From Glycine soja (lineage: Eukaryota > Streptophyta > Magnoliopsida > Fabales > Fabaceae), in the NCBI RefSeq assembly GCF_004193775.1, contig NC_041021.1, positions 22,226,632-22,290,631 on the forward strand: 64,000 nt of DNA, written 5' to 3'. Below, piece after piece: positions 10,816 through 22,690 of this stretch (the stretch's first letter is position 1; each line of letters opens with the position of its first letter). The translations under genes and the position numbers were made by a program. The notes below the pieces were generated by a model, which was given only the letters and a program-made list of their open reading frames with translations, was not told the origin of the DNA and searched no databases.

Positions 10816-11375
10816 ATGGGATCAAGTCAAACGCCTTCGCTTAAAAAGAGGTTCTATCAAGTCAAGGTCAAGAGCCTAGGAATCACCAGTCTAAAAGAGC
10901 TAGGGCAGTTGATGGGTCAGCTCCAGCGACAAGCTTTTCGCAAAGCTTATGGTAAAATCTGGGACCTAGCCATGGTAGAAGTCTCCACAGAGGCCATTGC
11001 CTCCCTCGCCCAGTATTATGATCAGCCGTTGAGGTGCTTCACCTTTGGGGACTTCCAACTATCACCCATGGTGGAAGAATTTGAAGAGATCCTAGGATGC
11101 CCTCTAGGGGGAAAGAAACCATACCTCTTCTCAGGGTTATATCCCTCATTAGCTAGAATTTCCAAGATAGTCCAAATCTCGGCGCAGGAATTAGACCACA
11201 GGAAGCAAGTCAAAAATGGGGTGGTTGGAATACCGAGAAAATAATTGGAGGCAAAAGCAAGATTCTTGGCAGGTAAAGGCGAGTGGGCCCCGTTCATAGA
11301 TATTCTCGCACTGTTGATCTTTGGAGGAGTCCTCTTTCCGAACGTGGATGGGTTGGTGGACCTAGCAGCGATCGA
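10816..11375 (+). pseudogene. Ogre ORF1, N-terminal part
   Basis: This is the extra 5' ORF of Tat/Ogre elements, upstream of gag, with unknown biochemical role. The likely start is ATG 10816 (MGSSQTPSLKKRF). The frame contains 'CFTFGDFQLSPMVEEFEEILG' and continues past an in-frame TAA at 11242-11244 into 'FLAGKGEWAPFIDILALLIFG', so it is already broken by a nonsense codon. It is cut at 11375 by the minus Tekay-like LTR. A short piece resembling its C-terminus appears at 16021-16063. The middle, presumably a coiled-coil stretch, is missing. Confidence 0.75.
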
Positions 11376-11951
11376 TGTGGCATCCCTAAATAATGACTGG
11401 TTTAATAGTAATAAATTAAATAGCATAAACCATGGGAAATTTTTTCTTTCTTTCTTTCTTTTTCTTTTTTTGTACTGTTATTCATTTCACGGTAATTAAA
11501 TTCAGAAGGAAACTTATCACTATAGAGTCCTGAATGGCCAGTTCACAAATCTATTCGGAGTCATTTCTTTCTGATCACTCATAATCCCCAAACTATTTTT
11601 CTCTTTCAAAATATACCAGCCATCAGTTTAGGTCGTCACGTGAAAAATAATAAGATACGGTCAGTAAACTCTTTTCAAATAAAATTTGTTAACACTTCCT
11701 TTGCAAATAACAAGATTAAACATAATTACATTCATCATCTAAAACTGTTCAAAATATGGGAGTTTGCAAAATACATAGTGACATCCAGAGCAAAGGTATC
11801 AACTGTGGTGGCTTCAGCCATATATATACAATCATCAAAATTTCTATACAATAGGTCTACCCACCCAAAAATCAAAAGAGTAAACCTAGCAGCCTGAACT
11901 AGATACACCCACCCACAAAAAGTATGCAAACCTAGTCTAAGGAACCGTCTG

Positions 11952-12382
11952 CTATGATGAAGAGTCTTCACTATTCGCTGTCCCTCCAGGGCCGCTCTCC
12001 TCTGTAGAGTCTGCTTCAGATGCTGACATGATATCCTCTGGAGAATCAACATCAGGGAGTGGGTCCTCATCATCCTCTGGGAAGTCAAGAGCATCCACAG
12101 CAGGTTCAGGAGGTAACTCCTCTGGGTCCTCTTCAAGATCCTCTTCAGAGGATGACACCTCTATCACTTGAACTGGCTCCACTAGTCGATATGGAGTAGT
12201 GTAGGTAGTATCCACTCCACAGGCTGCTGAAGTGTGCGTGCGGGTTCCTCCGGATGTACTAATGAAGTAGCAGTGAGTCGAATTGTGCCACGAAATCGGC
12301 ACCTCTCAATGTCTTCGAGGGTCTCCCAAACACCCTCTAGGCACTCCATCACAACACGATCATGGATCAACTGTGCTGCCAT
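11952..12382 (-). pseudogene. LTR-embedded acidic ORF (copy 1, frameshifted)
   Basis: From ATG 12382 the minus strand encodes MAAQLIHDRVVMECLEGVWE, a middle part with 'RCRFRGTIRLTATSLVHPEE', and a highly acidic Ser/Asp/Glu/Pro-rich C-terminus ('SSSEEDLEEDPEELPPEP') ending in a run of serines. The copy at 59412-59843 has the same ORF. This copy is one base shorter (431 versus 432 bp) because of a single-base loss near 12196, which shifts the frame. A splice-acceptor-like TCTTGTAG ends six bases before the ATG. I do not recognise the family. It has no transmembrane segment or known catalytic motif; the role is unknown. Confidence 0.6.
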
Positions 12383-12510
12383 CACATTCTACAAGAGATA
12401 AAAGGAAGAGGGTAGACTTTTTCACAAGAAATCTAACTACACAGGTAACAATACAATGCATCCCATAACCGCTACTTATAGTCAAAAGGTCTCTCTCAAT
12501 GGATTTCCTC

Positions 12511-12870
12511 TCTGGTAATCGATTACCAAAGTACGTAATCGATTACCAGTGCCCAAACACGAAATACACAGCTTTTGCACATGGAAATCCACAAATTACA
12601 CTGTGTAATCGATTACACCTAAATGCTAATCGATTACCAGTGCCCTATCTCCCTGTGTAATCGATTACACCCAACTGGTAATTGATTACCAGTGCCCTGT
12701 TACTCTGTGTAATCGATTACACCCAACTGGTAATCGATTACCAGTGCCCTGTTACTCTGTGTAATCGATTACACACCATTGGTAATCGATTACCAGAGAC
12801 CATTTAACATCCTGTCTCCATTTTTAAGCCCTGTAATTGATTACACACCCTTGGTAATCGATTACCAGAG
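12511..12870. repeat. TAATCGATTA word cluster in Tekay-like LTR, 51-bp periodicity
   Basis: About twelve words occur in 360 bp. Between 12650 and 12800 they alternate regularly between GTGTAATCGATTACAC and CTGGTAATCGATTACCAG, forming a tandem repeat of about 51 bp. Both forms are perfect palindromes. In LTR orientation they lie just upstream of the TATAAGT site near 12475. Confidence 0.85.
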
Positions 12871-14490
12871 GCTAATTTCCAGATACCACCCAAGATACAT
12901 AGCTGGCCAGCCGCCATACAAGCCTCCTTGCTTTGTGGACTTTGTTCTTTTATTGGTTGACTGCCAGGAGCTCGCCTGTTTAGGTACGTCACAGGTTCTC
13001 ACTGACTGAGTATGCCCGGGTTGGGTCGGGATTGGTCAAGCTTGGTTTTGGGCAATAGCACCCCACCTGACGTCCCCAAGGTCTCCTGACCCCCGCGACA
13101 TATCTCTAGGTACCACTCTGTGGTCAACAAACAAAAGTAGGAAGACTGACTCTTCCACGCTTTCTCACATTAAGCTTGTTGGATTATGGGGCACCCATTA
13201 TATGTTGTACTAGGTGGCGATCGAGCGATGGCACAAATCAACTCTCCCACTTTCACAAGTCAAACATAAACATACCATCCCCAGTTGCCCACCTTTCAAC
13301 TGAGCTCCCGCACTCCTACGTAGCCCTTATCCTCGTTCCTCTCAGCACCGGGTCCCCATCAACCCCTCCAAGCTTCCACAATATCCAAGAAATTCAATTC
13401 GAATTACCATGAAACTACCCTAAACCAAGAAAATAGGGCAGAGGCAGAAAACTCTGCCCAAAACACATTCACATATCACAACTTTCCTTACTCATATATC
13501 CCAGTAACATTCTCTTCGTTCCAATTCGTTAACCATTGCATCGACTTGAAAATTTTATTGGAGGTTCCTAGTACATAAATCTACATTTTGACCGTTGGGA
13601 TCTGATAGAAAATGTCTAGAACCCAATATGTACTACCTTTCCCATAACCAACAATGCACAAGCATTTTTCTGCACACATAAAAAATCTGCTGCACAATTC
13701 AACAACATTTTTCTGCATAATAGGGCAAATTTCGAAATCCATCTTGCCCACATCCAATTTTGCTCAAATTGGATCCTACAAGTCCTAAATCATGTATAAA
13801 TCATATTTAAACCAAAAACAAGCTTCAGACCAAGGCAATTCAAAATCTAGGTATCCAAAACCCATCAATTTAGTGGATTTTCAAGGCTTGAGAAGTGAAA
13901 ATGAGAATTGGGTAATTTTGGGGTAAACTCTCATCTCAATCAAGTCTATAACATTGATTTAGACTTGCTCAAACTGGTTTTAAGGTGAAAACCCCAGCCA
14001 TTCAAAATTTGACCTCTCAACACCCAATGTAGCCTAGAAAAGGCTCTTTTCTTTCACCTTAGTCACTCATCTTCCTCATTTGCTCTGCCCAAGCTTACCT
14101 ACAAGTCCTAATTGACATTCTAAACTAGAATCAACTCACTTTAGACTCCAATTACCACTAACCCCAAATTTAGCTTTTCAAACCCTCAAAATCTCACACT
14201 TTTCCACTCACATCACTACCATTCTCACATTTAACCCTAAGTTAACTCTCCCCATCATCTTTACCAGTTTTCTACCAACAATTTCAGCATACAAATATCA
14301 CAAAGCATCATCATAAAACCCTAAAACAGAATGGGTAGCTTTACTCACATCAAACATGTCAAGTTTAGCATGATTTCAACAAATTCCTTCACAAATAACT
14401 ACCATAAGGCATTAACCTAGTAGAACTACCCATCATAGCTCCCAAAAACCCAATACCCACGAATTTCATGTGAAAAGAAGTCCACTTATA
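12871..14490 (-). other. Non-coding part of the Tekay-like LTR
   Basis: This is LTR sequence with no convincing ORF, and it is matched along its length by 60330-61910. If the donor near 14491 and acceptor near 12389 are used, this would be intron. Confidence 0.5.
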
Positions 14491-15284
14491 CCTGAAATTC
14501 GAAGTCCCACAACGTAGAGGTGTGCTTCACGACTCCGAAAATGGCTTCTCCTTGCAATTTAGAGTAGAAATGATGAGCAATTTTGGAGCTTCAATGGAGG
14601 CTTCAATGGTGGAGAAAAAAAGAAGAGAAGAGCAACATGGGAAGAGGGAGGAAAAGCTTTCTGAAATCTGCTGAAGAAGGAGAGAGAGAATTTGGCTTTT
14701 ATTTTAAAAAATGATTTTCTCTTTCCTTTTTTCTAAAAGTAATGCCACATGTCTCATTTTGAGTGGAGCAAAAGTGGTCCACCTTTTCCCCTTGATGTGA
14801 CTTCATACTCAACCACAAGGAGAGAAAAATTTGACCTTTTGAATGCTAAAAAATCCTTCCTCAGTTTGTGTGCCACTTCTCTGGTTCTAGTTCCTCACGT
14901 TTCTCTGCACCCGTCGGGGCCCGTTTTCGAAAGTAAGCAATATATATATATATATATATATATAAACGCTCAGAATGAGACCCTGGGCGTGGTTCAGAGG
15001 TTGGTTTTGTTAAATTTTAAGTTGCATGCAAAACGATAATTTTTTTAGACTAATTAATTGAGGATTAATCTATAACTGTCCAGTTATGGATTACTCTTCG
15101 CTAATTAGTCTAACCCGCGTATTTCTCTCCCAATGTACATACTTCTACCAAGAATATACATATATATACACTGAATAATACATATATATAATTATTTAAA
15201 ATGTAACACTTACAAAATTCCGGGTAGAAATTCTAGGATGTCACAATACTCCCACCCTTTAAGGAATTTCGTCCCTGAAATTTA

Positions 15285-16020
15285 ACTACTCTAGGAACAA
15301 ACTTGGGTACAATTCTCTCACCCTATCCTCTAACTCCCAGGTTGAATCACCCTCGTCGGATCCCCACTGCACTTTCACCAACGCGATCTCTTTTCCTCTC
15401 AGAGACTTCATTCTTCGATCAATAATCTTCTGAGGTTGTGCTTTATAGGTGAGGTTATCCTTCACTTGTACTTCGTCCAGTGCGAGTACATGTGATGGAT
15501 CTGGGTTGTATCATCTCATTTGAGAGACATGAAACACAGGGTGCAAATTCGATAAACTCGGAGGTAAAGCGATTTGACAAGCTACAGGCCCAACCTTCTT
15601 CAAAATTTGATACGGACCCAGATACTTGGGCGTCAGCTTCCTAGATTTGAGAGCTCTTCCGACTCCGGTTATAGGAGAAACCTTCAAAAACACATGTTCT
15701 CCTTCCTGAAAATCCAATGGCTTTCTCCTTCTGTCATAATAACTCTTTTGCCTATCCTGGGAGGCTTTTATTTTCTCTCGAATCAATTTCACTTGTTCGG
15801 TAATTTGTTGTAGCATTTCAGGCCTAAGGAGTACTGCTTCCCCATCATCGTACCAACAAAGAGGAGTTTTGCACTTTCGTCCATATAGAGCTTCAAAAGG
15901 AGCCATACCAATGCTGGCTTAGTAGCTGTTGTTGTAAGTAAATTCAATCAATGGCAAACATTCCATCCAACTGCCTTGTTGCTCTATAATACACGCCCAG
16001 AGTAGATCTTCTAGAGTCTG
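15285..16020 (-). pseudogene. Tekay-like integrase C-terminus and chromodomain-like tail
   Basis: The minus strand reads from the last part of the gypsy integrase core ('TLEDLLWACIIEQQG'), through 'SIGMAPFEALYGRKC' with an internal stop near 15919, to the C-terminal 'GALKSRKLTPKYLGPYQI'-type block ('GRALKSRKLTPKYLGPYQIL') and 'SLSNLHPVFHVSQMR'. After a stop at 15511 the frame continues into a chromodomain-like tail ('VKVQWGSDEGDSTWELED') ending near 15285. All upstream pol domains are missing: homology ends at 16020, where Ogre sequence resumes. The chromodomain-like tail and purine tract support chromovirus (Tekay) assignment. Confidence 0.85.
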
Positions 16021-16063
16021 GCATATGATAGATTTAATGGCCCATATAATTAGAAACCGCTAG
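16021..16063 (+). pseudogene. Probable C-terminal tail of Ogre ORF1
   Basis: The plus strand reads HMIDLMAHIIRNR followed by TAG. From memory this resembles the C-terminal end of ORF1 in soybean-type Tat elements, so it would be the distal remnant of the gene cut at 11375. This assignment is inference from a short match. Confidence 0.5.
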
Positions 16064-16293
16064 GAAACTTGTATGGTCACCCAGATCTTGACTAGATATG
16101 ACTTTCTGAATAAAATGAGTTGATCCCATATTTCTACTCCAAAGCTAGTGCGAATCAAATCACTCCTGCATTTTATCTCTAGCATGCATTCATTATTCTT
16201 TACCCACTCCTCACGTTTGGATTTTTTGGGAAAAACACCATAACTAAACGCGCCACAAGGCATCCCTATCGCACCAGATCCAAATCTAGAACG

Positions 16294-19200
16294 ATGGGTG
16301 ACCAAGAGGAGACACAGGAACAGATGAAAGCCGACATGTCGGCTTTGAAAGAACAAATGGCTTCTATGATGGAGGCCATGCTAGGAATGAGGCAACTCAT
16401 GGAGAAAAACGTGGCCACCGCTGCCGTTGTTAGTTCGGCTGCCGAAGCAGACCCAACTCTCCTAGCTACCGCGCACCATCCTCCCCCAAACGCAGTAGGA
16501 CGAGAGAAGAGTACACAGGGGCACAACAGCAACCCCCGTTTGGGATACAATCGGGTGGCTTACCCTTATGGATTGCCGCCTAATTACACACCGCCAGTCA
16601 TGCACGATGACGAGGGTCATGTCTCTTCCCCCATCCTTGAAAGGGAGCCTCCTCAACAGCCCCGCGAGGCCCATGAAGATCATCAAGAGCATGCCCAAGG
16701 GGATGTTGATTTCTATCCCCCGATCCCTATCGAGCGGACGACACCCAACACATTACCTCAGCACAACCTCACAGCACAGCCAGTAGTCTTGTCCATGGAA
16801 GGACCACCCCCGGCGACCGAAGAAAGAAGAAAACTCGATCTCCTCGAGGAGAGATTGAGGGTTGTTGAAGGCTTTGGTGACTATCCATTCGCAGACATGA
16901 CAGATCTTTGCTTGGTACTGGATGTTGTTATGCCCCCAAAATTCAAGGTGCCCGACTTTGACAAATATAAAGGGACGACTTGTCCCAAGAACCATCTCAA
17001 GATGTATTGTCGAAAGATGGGCGTGCACTCTAGGGATGAGAAGCTATTAATATAATTTTTCCAAGATAGCTTGGCCGGAGCCACGGTTGTTTGGTACACT
17101 AATCTGGAAGCTTCACGCATCTGTACTTGGAAGGACCTGATTACTGCTTTCCTAAGGCAATATCAGTATAATTCCGATATGGCTCCTGATCACACTCAGC
17201 TACAGAATATGTTCAAGAAGGAAGGTGAGACCTTTAAAGAATACGCACAACGGTGGAGAGACCTGGCAGCACAAGTGGCCCCTCCCATGGTCGAAAGGGA
17301 GATGATCAACATGATGGTAGACACCTTGCCAGTGTTTTACTATGAGAAGTTAGTAGTTTACATGACGTCCAGCTTCGCGGACCTAGTATTCGCCAGGGAA
17401 AGAATCAAAGTAGGGTTGAAAAGAGGGAAGTTCGATTATGTTTCCTCCACAAGTGCCAATGCTAAAAGAATCGGAGCAACTGGGGCAAAAAGGAAGCAGG
17501 GAGATGCCCACGCCGTCACTTCGGCGCCCACATGGGTCAAACCCCCGCAGACATCTCATGGTACACATCAATACGCGCAACATCATCTGAGCTTCTCAGC
17601 TCACGCCGGGAAGTCCCCCAGTTCAGCACCCATACAGCCTAGGGCGCCCGCCCCCATCCAGAGGGAGGCCCCCCAAGCTCCGGCTCCAACCACAACTCGA
17701 CCGGCCGACAATGCCTACTTTAGCGCCAGTTCCAATGAAATGAGGAACTATCCCCCGAGGCCAATTCCAGAATTCACCCCACTCCCAATGACGTACGAGG
17801 ACCTCTTGCCGTCCCTCATCGCCAACCAACTGGCCGTAATAACTCCCGGGAAGATCTTCCAACCCCCTTTCCCAAAGTGGTATGATCCTAACGCAACTTG
17901 CGCGTACCATGGGAAAACCCTGGGCCACTCCATCGAAAAATGCCTGGCCCTTAAATACAAGGTCCAGCATTTGATAGACGCCGGATGACTAACATTTCAA
18001 GAGGATCAGCGCAATGTGAAAACTAACCCGCTCGGCAATCATGGAGGGGGAGCGGTTAATGCCATTGAGTCAGATAGGCCGCACATGTCTAAGCCTTTAA
18101 GGGATGTAGCGACCCCTAGGAGGTTTATCTATGAGGCCTTACAAAAGGGGGGTGTCATTCCCCACGGTGGGCATGAAGAGGATTCTTGTCTGTTGCATCC
18201 TGGCGAGCTACATAACATGGAAACATGTTTGGCAGTGGAGGACCTTTTGCAAAGGATGATAGATCAAGGTCGACTGGAAGTCGACAGTGAGGGAAGGGAA
18301 GAGCATCATATATGTATGCAGTCCGCGGATGAGAGAAGTTTCGGAAGGCCTAAACCTTTGGTGATATAATTCACCAAGGGCGCAGCTTCACAAAAGCCCC
18401 GATACCCCTCGGCAGCTAAACCTGTCCCTTTCCCATACCAAAACAGCCACGCAGTCCCATGGAGGTACACACCTCCGAACAAAAAGGAAGAAGAAGCCAC
18501 CGACATCAGTTCGTTGTTGGCCAAGGTAACCAATATCACGGGGCTGAGCGGTGTGACCCGCAGCGGTCGCGTGTTTGTGCCCCCCGACCTACCAATTCAA
18601 CCCGTGAACGTTAAGGGGAAGGCAAAGGTAGTGGAAGAAAAAGATGATAAAATGCCCCTCACTCCTAATGAGGATATTCCAGTGAAGGGTCTTCCGGAGA
18701 AAAGGGATGGTTATGGCAAGAAGGAGGTGTCGCTAGAGGAAGCCAGCGAGTTTCTCCGCATAATTTAACAGAGCGAGTTCATGGTTATTGAGCAGCTCAA
18801 CAAAACCCCGGCCAGGGTCTCGCTGTTGGAATTACTCATGAGCTCGGAGCCTCATCAGGCTTTGCTAGTAAAGGTTTTGAACGAAGCCCATGTGGCCCAA
18901 GATATCTCTGTAGAAGGCTTTGGAGGGCTCGTCAATAATATCACCGCCAACAACTATCTCGCCTTCGCCGAAGAAGAAATCCCTGCCGAGGGAAAAGGGC
19001 ATAACAAGGCTTTGCATGTATCAGTCAAGTGTATGGACCACGTTGTAGCCAAGGTGCTAATCGATAATGGTTCCAGTTTAAACGCGATGCCCAAAAGCAC
19101 TTTGGAAAAATTACCGTTTAATGCTTCCCATCTAAAGCCAAGTTCCATGGTGGTTCGTGCCTTCGACGGCACCCGCCGAGAGGTTAGGGGAGAGATCGAC

Positions 19201-19918
19201 CTCCCGGTACAGATAGGCCCTCACACCTGTCAGGTTACCTTTCAAATAATGGATACTAACCCCCCTTACAGCTGCCTGTTGGGACGCCCGTGGATCCACT
19301 CGCTGGGAGTTGTTCCCTCTACACTCCACCAAAAATTGAAATTCGTGGTGGAGGGGAATTTGGTTATCATGGTGAAGACATCTTGGTGAGTTGCCCATCC
19401 TCTATGCCATATGTGGAGGCCGCGGAGGAGTCATTAGAAACCGATTTCCAGTCTTTCGAGGTGGTAAGCATTTCCTCCGTGGATTCCTTCTCTGGGAAAC
19501 CTTGCCTATCAGATACGGCAGTAATGGTGGCCCGGGTAATGTTGGGGAATGGTTACGAGCCCGGAATGGGTTTAGGCAAGGACAACGACGACATAACTAG
19601 CCTGATAAGCGCCAAAGGAAATTGTGGGAAGTTTGGGTTAGGCTATAAACCCACACAGGCAGATATAAGAAATAGCATTGCGGGAAGGAAAAGAGGAAGT
19701 CAAGACTCGCGATTAAGACAAGAAGACGAAGGAGGCCCGCCTTGCCAAATAAGTAGGAGCTTTATAAGCGCGGGTCTAGGGGACGAAGGCTAAGTCGTTG
19801 CAATATGCGAAGATGATGCTCTGAGTGGGTCGGATTTGGTACGACCATGCCCTCCTGATTTCCAACTAGGAAATTGGCAAGTGGAGGAGCGCCCAGACAT
19901 TTACGCGACAAGCATAAT
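16294..19918 (+). pseudogene. Ogre gag and aspartic protease (exon 1 of gag-pol)
   Basis: The start is ATG 16294 (MGDQEETQEQ). Gag capsid signature follows in the same frame: 'FKVPDFDKYKGTTCPKNHLK', then 'TWKDLITAFLRQYQYN' and 'MFKKEGETFKEYAQRWRDLA'. A zinc-knuckle-like 'CAYHGKTLGHSIEKC' lies near 17910-17955. The retroviral-type protease has its active site DNGSS at 19063-19077 and 'CLLGRPWIHSLG' downstream. A G-patch-like stretch ('GYEPGMGLGKDNDD') lies near 19550-19600. Nonsense codons occur at 17053, 17986, 18367, 18766 and 19791, and the frame shifts near 19350-19385. The coding region ends at a splice donor (19919). The element is clearly dead. Confidence 0.85.
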
Positions 19919-20101
19919 GTAAACCTTTTTATGGCTTTTAAAATCTCTACAGTTGGGCCTAGGCTTTAGAGTTTCCTTTTGTTAAGGGTTTGTGTCTTTT
20001 GTTCCTGAATTTATAATACAAAGATCTTTCTTCATCTGTTCCTACGTCTCTACCCATTCTCATCCATTTGCATGTCTATTTATTTACGTTTAAAATGCCA
20101 G
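19919..20101 (+). other. Predicted Ogre intron between protease and RT
   Basis: The segment starts GTAAACC and ends ATGCCAG and is 183 bp long and T-rich. Apart from the nonsense codon at 19791, the frame upstream is open to 19918. Removing the segment joins it in phase to the frame downstream of 20102, which leads directly into RT. An intron between protease and RT is an established feature of Ogre elements. Confidence 0.75.
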
Positions 20102-21760
20102 ATCCGACGACGAGTCCCTCGAAGGTACTAATACCTGGGACCCGCCCATTGATTTCGAGCAAGAAACAAATCAAACGGAGGATGAAGAGCACGAGGATGT
20201 GGGACTTCCCCCGGAGTTGGAAAGGATAGTCGCCCATGAGGACCAAGAAATGGGGCCTCATCAAGAAGAGACAGAACTAGTCGACTTAGGAACTGGCAGT
20301 GGAAAAAGGGAAGTAAAGATAGGCACGGGTATGACCGCACCCACCTGTGAAGAATTAACAGCCTTGCTAAAAGACTACCAAGACATCTTTGCTTGGTCGT
20401 ACCAAGATATGCCCGGTTTGAGTTCTGACATTGTACAGCACCGATTACCCCTAAATCCCGAGTGTTCCCCGGTAAAACAAAAACTGAGGAGGATGATGCC
20501 CGAGACATCTTTGAAAATAAAAGAAGAGGTAAAGAAACAATTTGACGTTGGATTTTTGGCTACCGCTCGGTACCCAGAATAGGTTGCCAACATTGTACCA
20601 GTCCCTAAGAAAGATGGGAAGGTGCGAATGTGTGTGGATTATCGGGACCTGAATTGGGCCAGTTCCAAAGACAAGTTTCCTTTGCCGCACATCGATATCC
20701 TCGTGGATAATATGACCAATTTCACTTTGTTTTCCTTCATGGATGGGTTCTCCGGTTACAATCAGATAAAGATGGCGCCAGAGGATATGGAAAAGACTAC
20801 CTTCGTCACCCTATGGGGGACATTCTGCTACAAGGTGATGTCCTTTGGACTCAAGAATGCTGGGGAAACTTATCAACAGGCTATGGTAGCTTTGTTCCAC
20901 GATATGATGCACTAAGAGATCGAGGTCTATGTGGATGACATAATCGTCAAATCTAAAACCAAGGAGGAACACCTTGTCAACTTGCGGAATTTGTTCGAAA
21001 GGCTTAGGAAGTATCAATTGAGGTTGAACCCCGCTAAGTGCACTATTGGGGTCAAATCAGGGAAATTGCTAGGTTTCATCGTAAGACAGAAAGGGATAGA
21101 GGTGGACCCCGAAAAGGTGAAGGCCATCTTTGAGATGTCGAAACCCCATACCGAGAGGCAAGTCCAAGGTTTCCTGGGACGTTTGAATTATATTGCCAGA
21201 TTCATATCACAACTCACTGCTATTTGTGAGCCGTTGTTCAAACTCTTACGCAAAAACCAAACCGTTCATTGCAATGAGGATTGTCAAGATGCATTTGGGA
21301 GGATCAAAAAATGTCACATGAATCCTCCTGTGCTTATGCCACCGGTACCCGGAAGGCCTCTCATCTTGTATATGATGATTTTGGATGAGTCGAGGGGATG
21401 TATGCTGGGGCAACATGACGAGTCTGGGAAGAAAGAGCGCGCTATCTACTACTTGAGTAAGAAGTTTATGGCCTGTGAAATGAATTACTCCCTGCTCGAA
21501 AGAACGTGTTGTGCTTTAGTCTGGGCGTCCCACCGTCTAAGACAATACATGTTGAGCCATACCACCTGGTTGATATCCAAGATGGACCCGGTTAAGTACA
21601 TCGTTGAGAAGCCTGCTCTCACCAGACGAATCGCCTGGTGGCAAGTCTTGCTATCCGAGTTTGATATAGTTTACGTCACCCAAAAGGCGATAAAAGGAAG
21701 TGCCTTAGTAGATTATTTGGCTCAACGACTATCAGCCCATGCATCCCGAGTTCCCGGATG
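20102..21760 (+). pseudogene. Ogre reverse transcriptase and first RNase H
   Basis: Gypsy RT with recognisable blocks: 'PVPKKDGKVRMCVDYRDLN' (near 20600), 'FSFMDGFSGYNQI', 'FGLKNAGETYQQAM' and the catalytic YVDD at 20928-20939, then 'GFLGRLNYIARFI' and the RNase H region ('YYLSKKFMACEMNYSLLERT'). In-frame stops occur at 20580-20582 and 20913-20915. The frame is lost around 21715-21740, where the polyprotein continues one frame over. RT catalytic aspartates are intact, but the stops make autonomous function impossible. Confidence 0.9.
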
Positions 21761-22690
21761 AGGACATCATGACCTTGTTTGAGGAAAAACTAGACGAAGA
21801 TCAAGACAAATGGACTGTATGGTTTGATTGAGCGTCAAACGTTCTAGGCCATGGCATTGGAGCAATATTGGTCTCTCCAGACAATCAATGTATACCTTTC
21901 ATAGCCAGGCTAGGGTTTGACTGCACCAACAATATGGCTGAGTATGAAGCGTGTGTCCTGGCCGTCCAGGCGGCAATTGACTCTAATGTCAAAATGCTCA
22001 AAGTGTACGGGGACTCAGCACTGGTGATTCACCAGCTGAAAAGGGAATGGGAAACTAGAGACCCCAAGCTGATACCCTACAAAGCCTATATCAAGGAGTT
22101 GAGTGATTCCTTTGATGAGATCTCCTTCCATCACGTTCCCCGGGAGGAAAATCAAATGGTGGATGAGCTTGCTACTCTGGCATCCATGTTCCAGCTAACA
22201 CTGCACGAGGACCTACCATACATTGAGTTCTAGTGTCGTGGCAGACCCGTGCATTGTTGTCGGGTGGAAGAAGAACGGGACGGTAAGCCTTGGTATTTCA
22301 ATATCAAGCGGTTCGTTGAAAGCAAAGGATACCCACAGGGGGCTGCCGACAATGATAAAAGGACATTAAGGAGATTGGAGGCCGGTTTCTTCATGAGCGG
22401 GAGCATACTATATAAAAGAAACCATGACATGACTCTCCTGCGATGCGTGGATGCCAAAGAGGCAGACCACATGATCAAGGAGGTCCACGAGGGTTCATTC
22501 GGGACGTATGCCAATGGGCATGCTATGGCCAGGAAGATCCTGAGAGCAGGTTATTACTGGCTCACCATGGAAAGTGATTGCTGCATCCATGTAAGGAAAT
22601 GCCACAAGTGTCAAGCGTTCGCGGACAATGTCAATGCTTCGCCACATCCTCTGAATGTCATGTCCGCCCCTTGGCCTTTTCCATGTGGGG
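21735..22690 (+). pseudogene. Ogre second (archaeal-type) RNase H and integrase zinc-binding region
   Basis: The second RNase H reads 'KWTVWFD' (stop TGA 21829 next to the first acidic residue), 'NNMAEYEACVLAVQAA' and 'VYGDSALVIHQLK', giving the D-E-D pattern. A duplicated RNase H is characteristic of the Tat lineage. After a TAG at 22231, the frame continues into the integrase N-terminal HHCC region ('IKEVHEGSFGTYANGHAMA' to 'CIHVRKCHKCQ'). A frameshift near 22680 moves the reading to the next frame. Confidence 0.85.

Larger units (their letters stand above)
11376..15245 (-). mobile_element. Tekay-like chromovirus 3' LTR, 3.87 kb
   Basis: On the minus strand the LTR starts TGTGACATCC at 15245, directly after a purine-rich tract GGGTGGGAGTAT, and ends GGATGCCACA at 11376, so its ends are imperfect inverted repeats. 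A minus integrase fragment lies immediately upstream (15285-16020), making this the 3' LTR. A second copy lies at 58832-62490. Inside are a CT-rich leader near 14700-14500, a possible donor CAG|GTATAAGT at 14491, palindromic words at 12511-12870, a TATAAGT site near 12470-12477 and a 143-codon ORF. It interrupts Ogre ORF1. Confidence 0.85.

Noticed and set aside
12511..12870. Regularly spaced palindromic repeats resembling a CRISPR array
   Set aside because: The setting is a plant LTR, spacers are not unique, and spacing varies between copies. There are no cas genes.
16060..16356. 98-codon minus ORF upstream of gag
   Set aside because: It is the antisense of the Ogre gag start and leader, with no domain.
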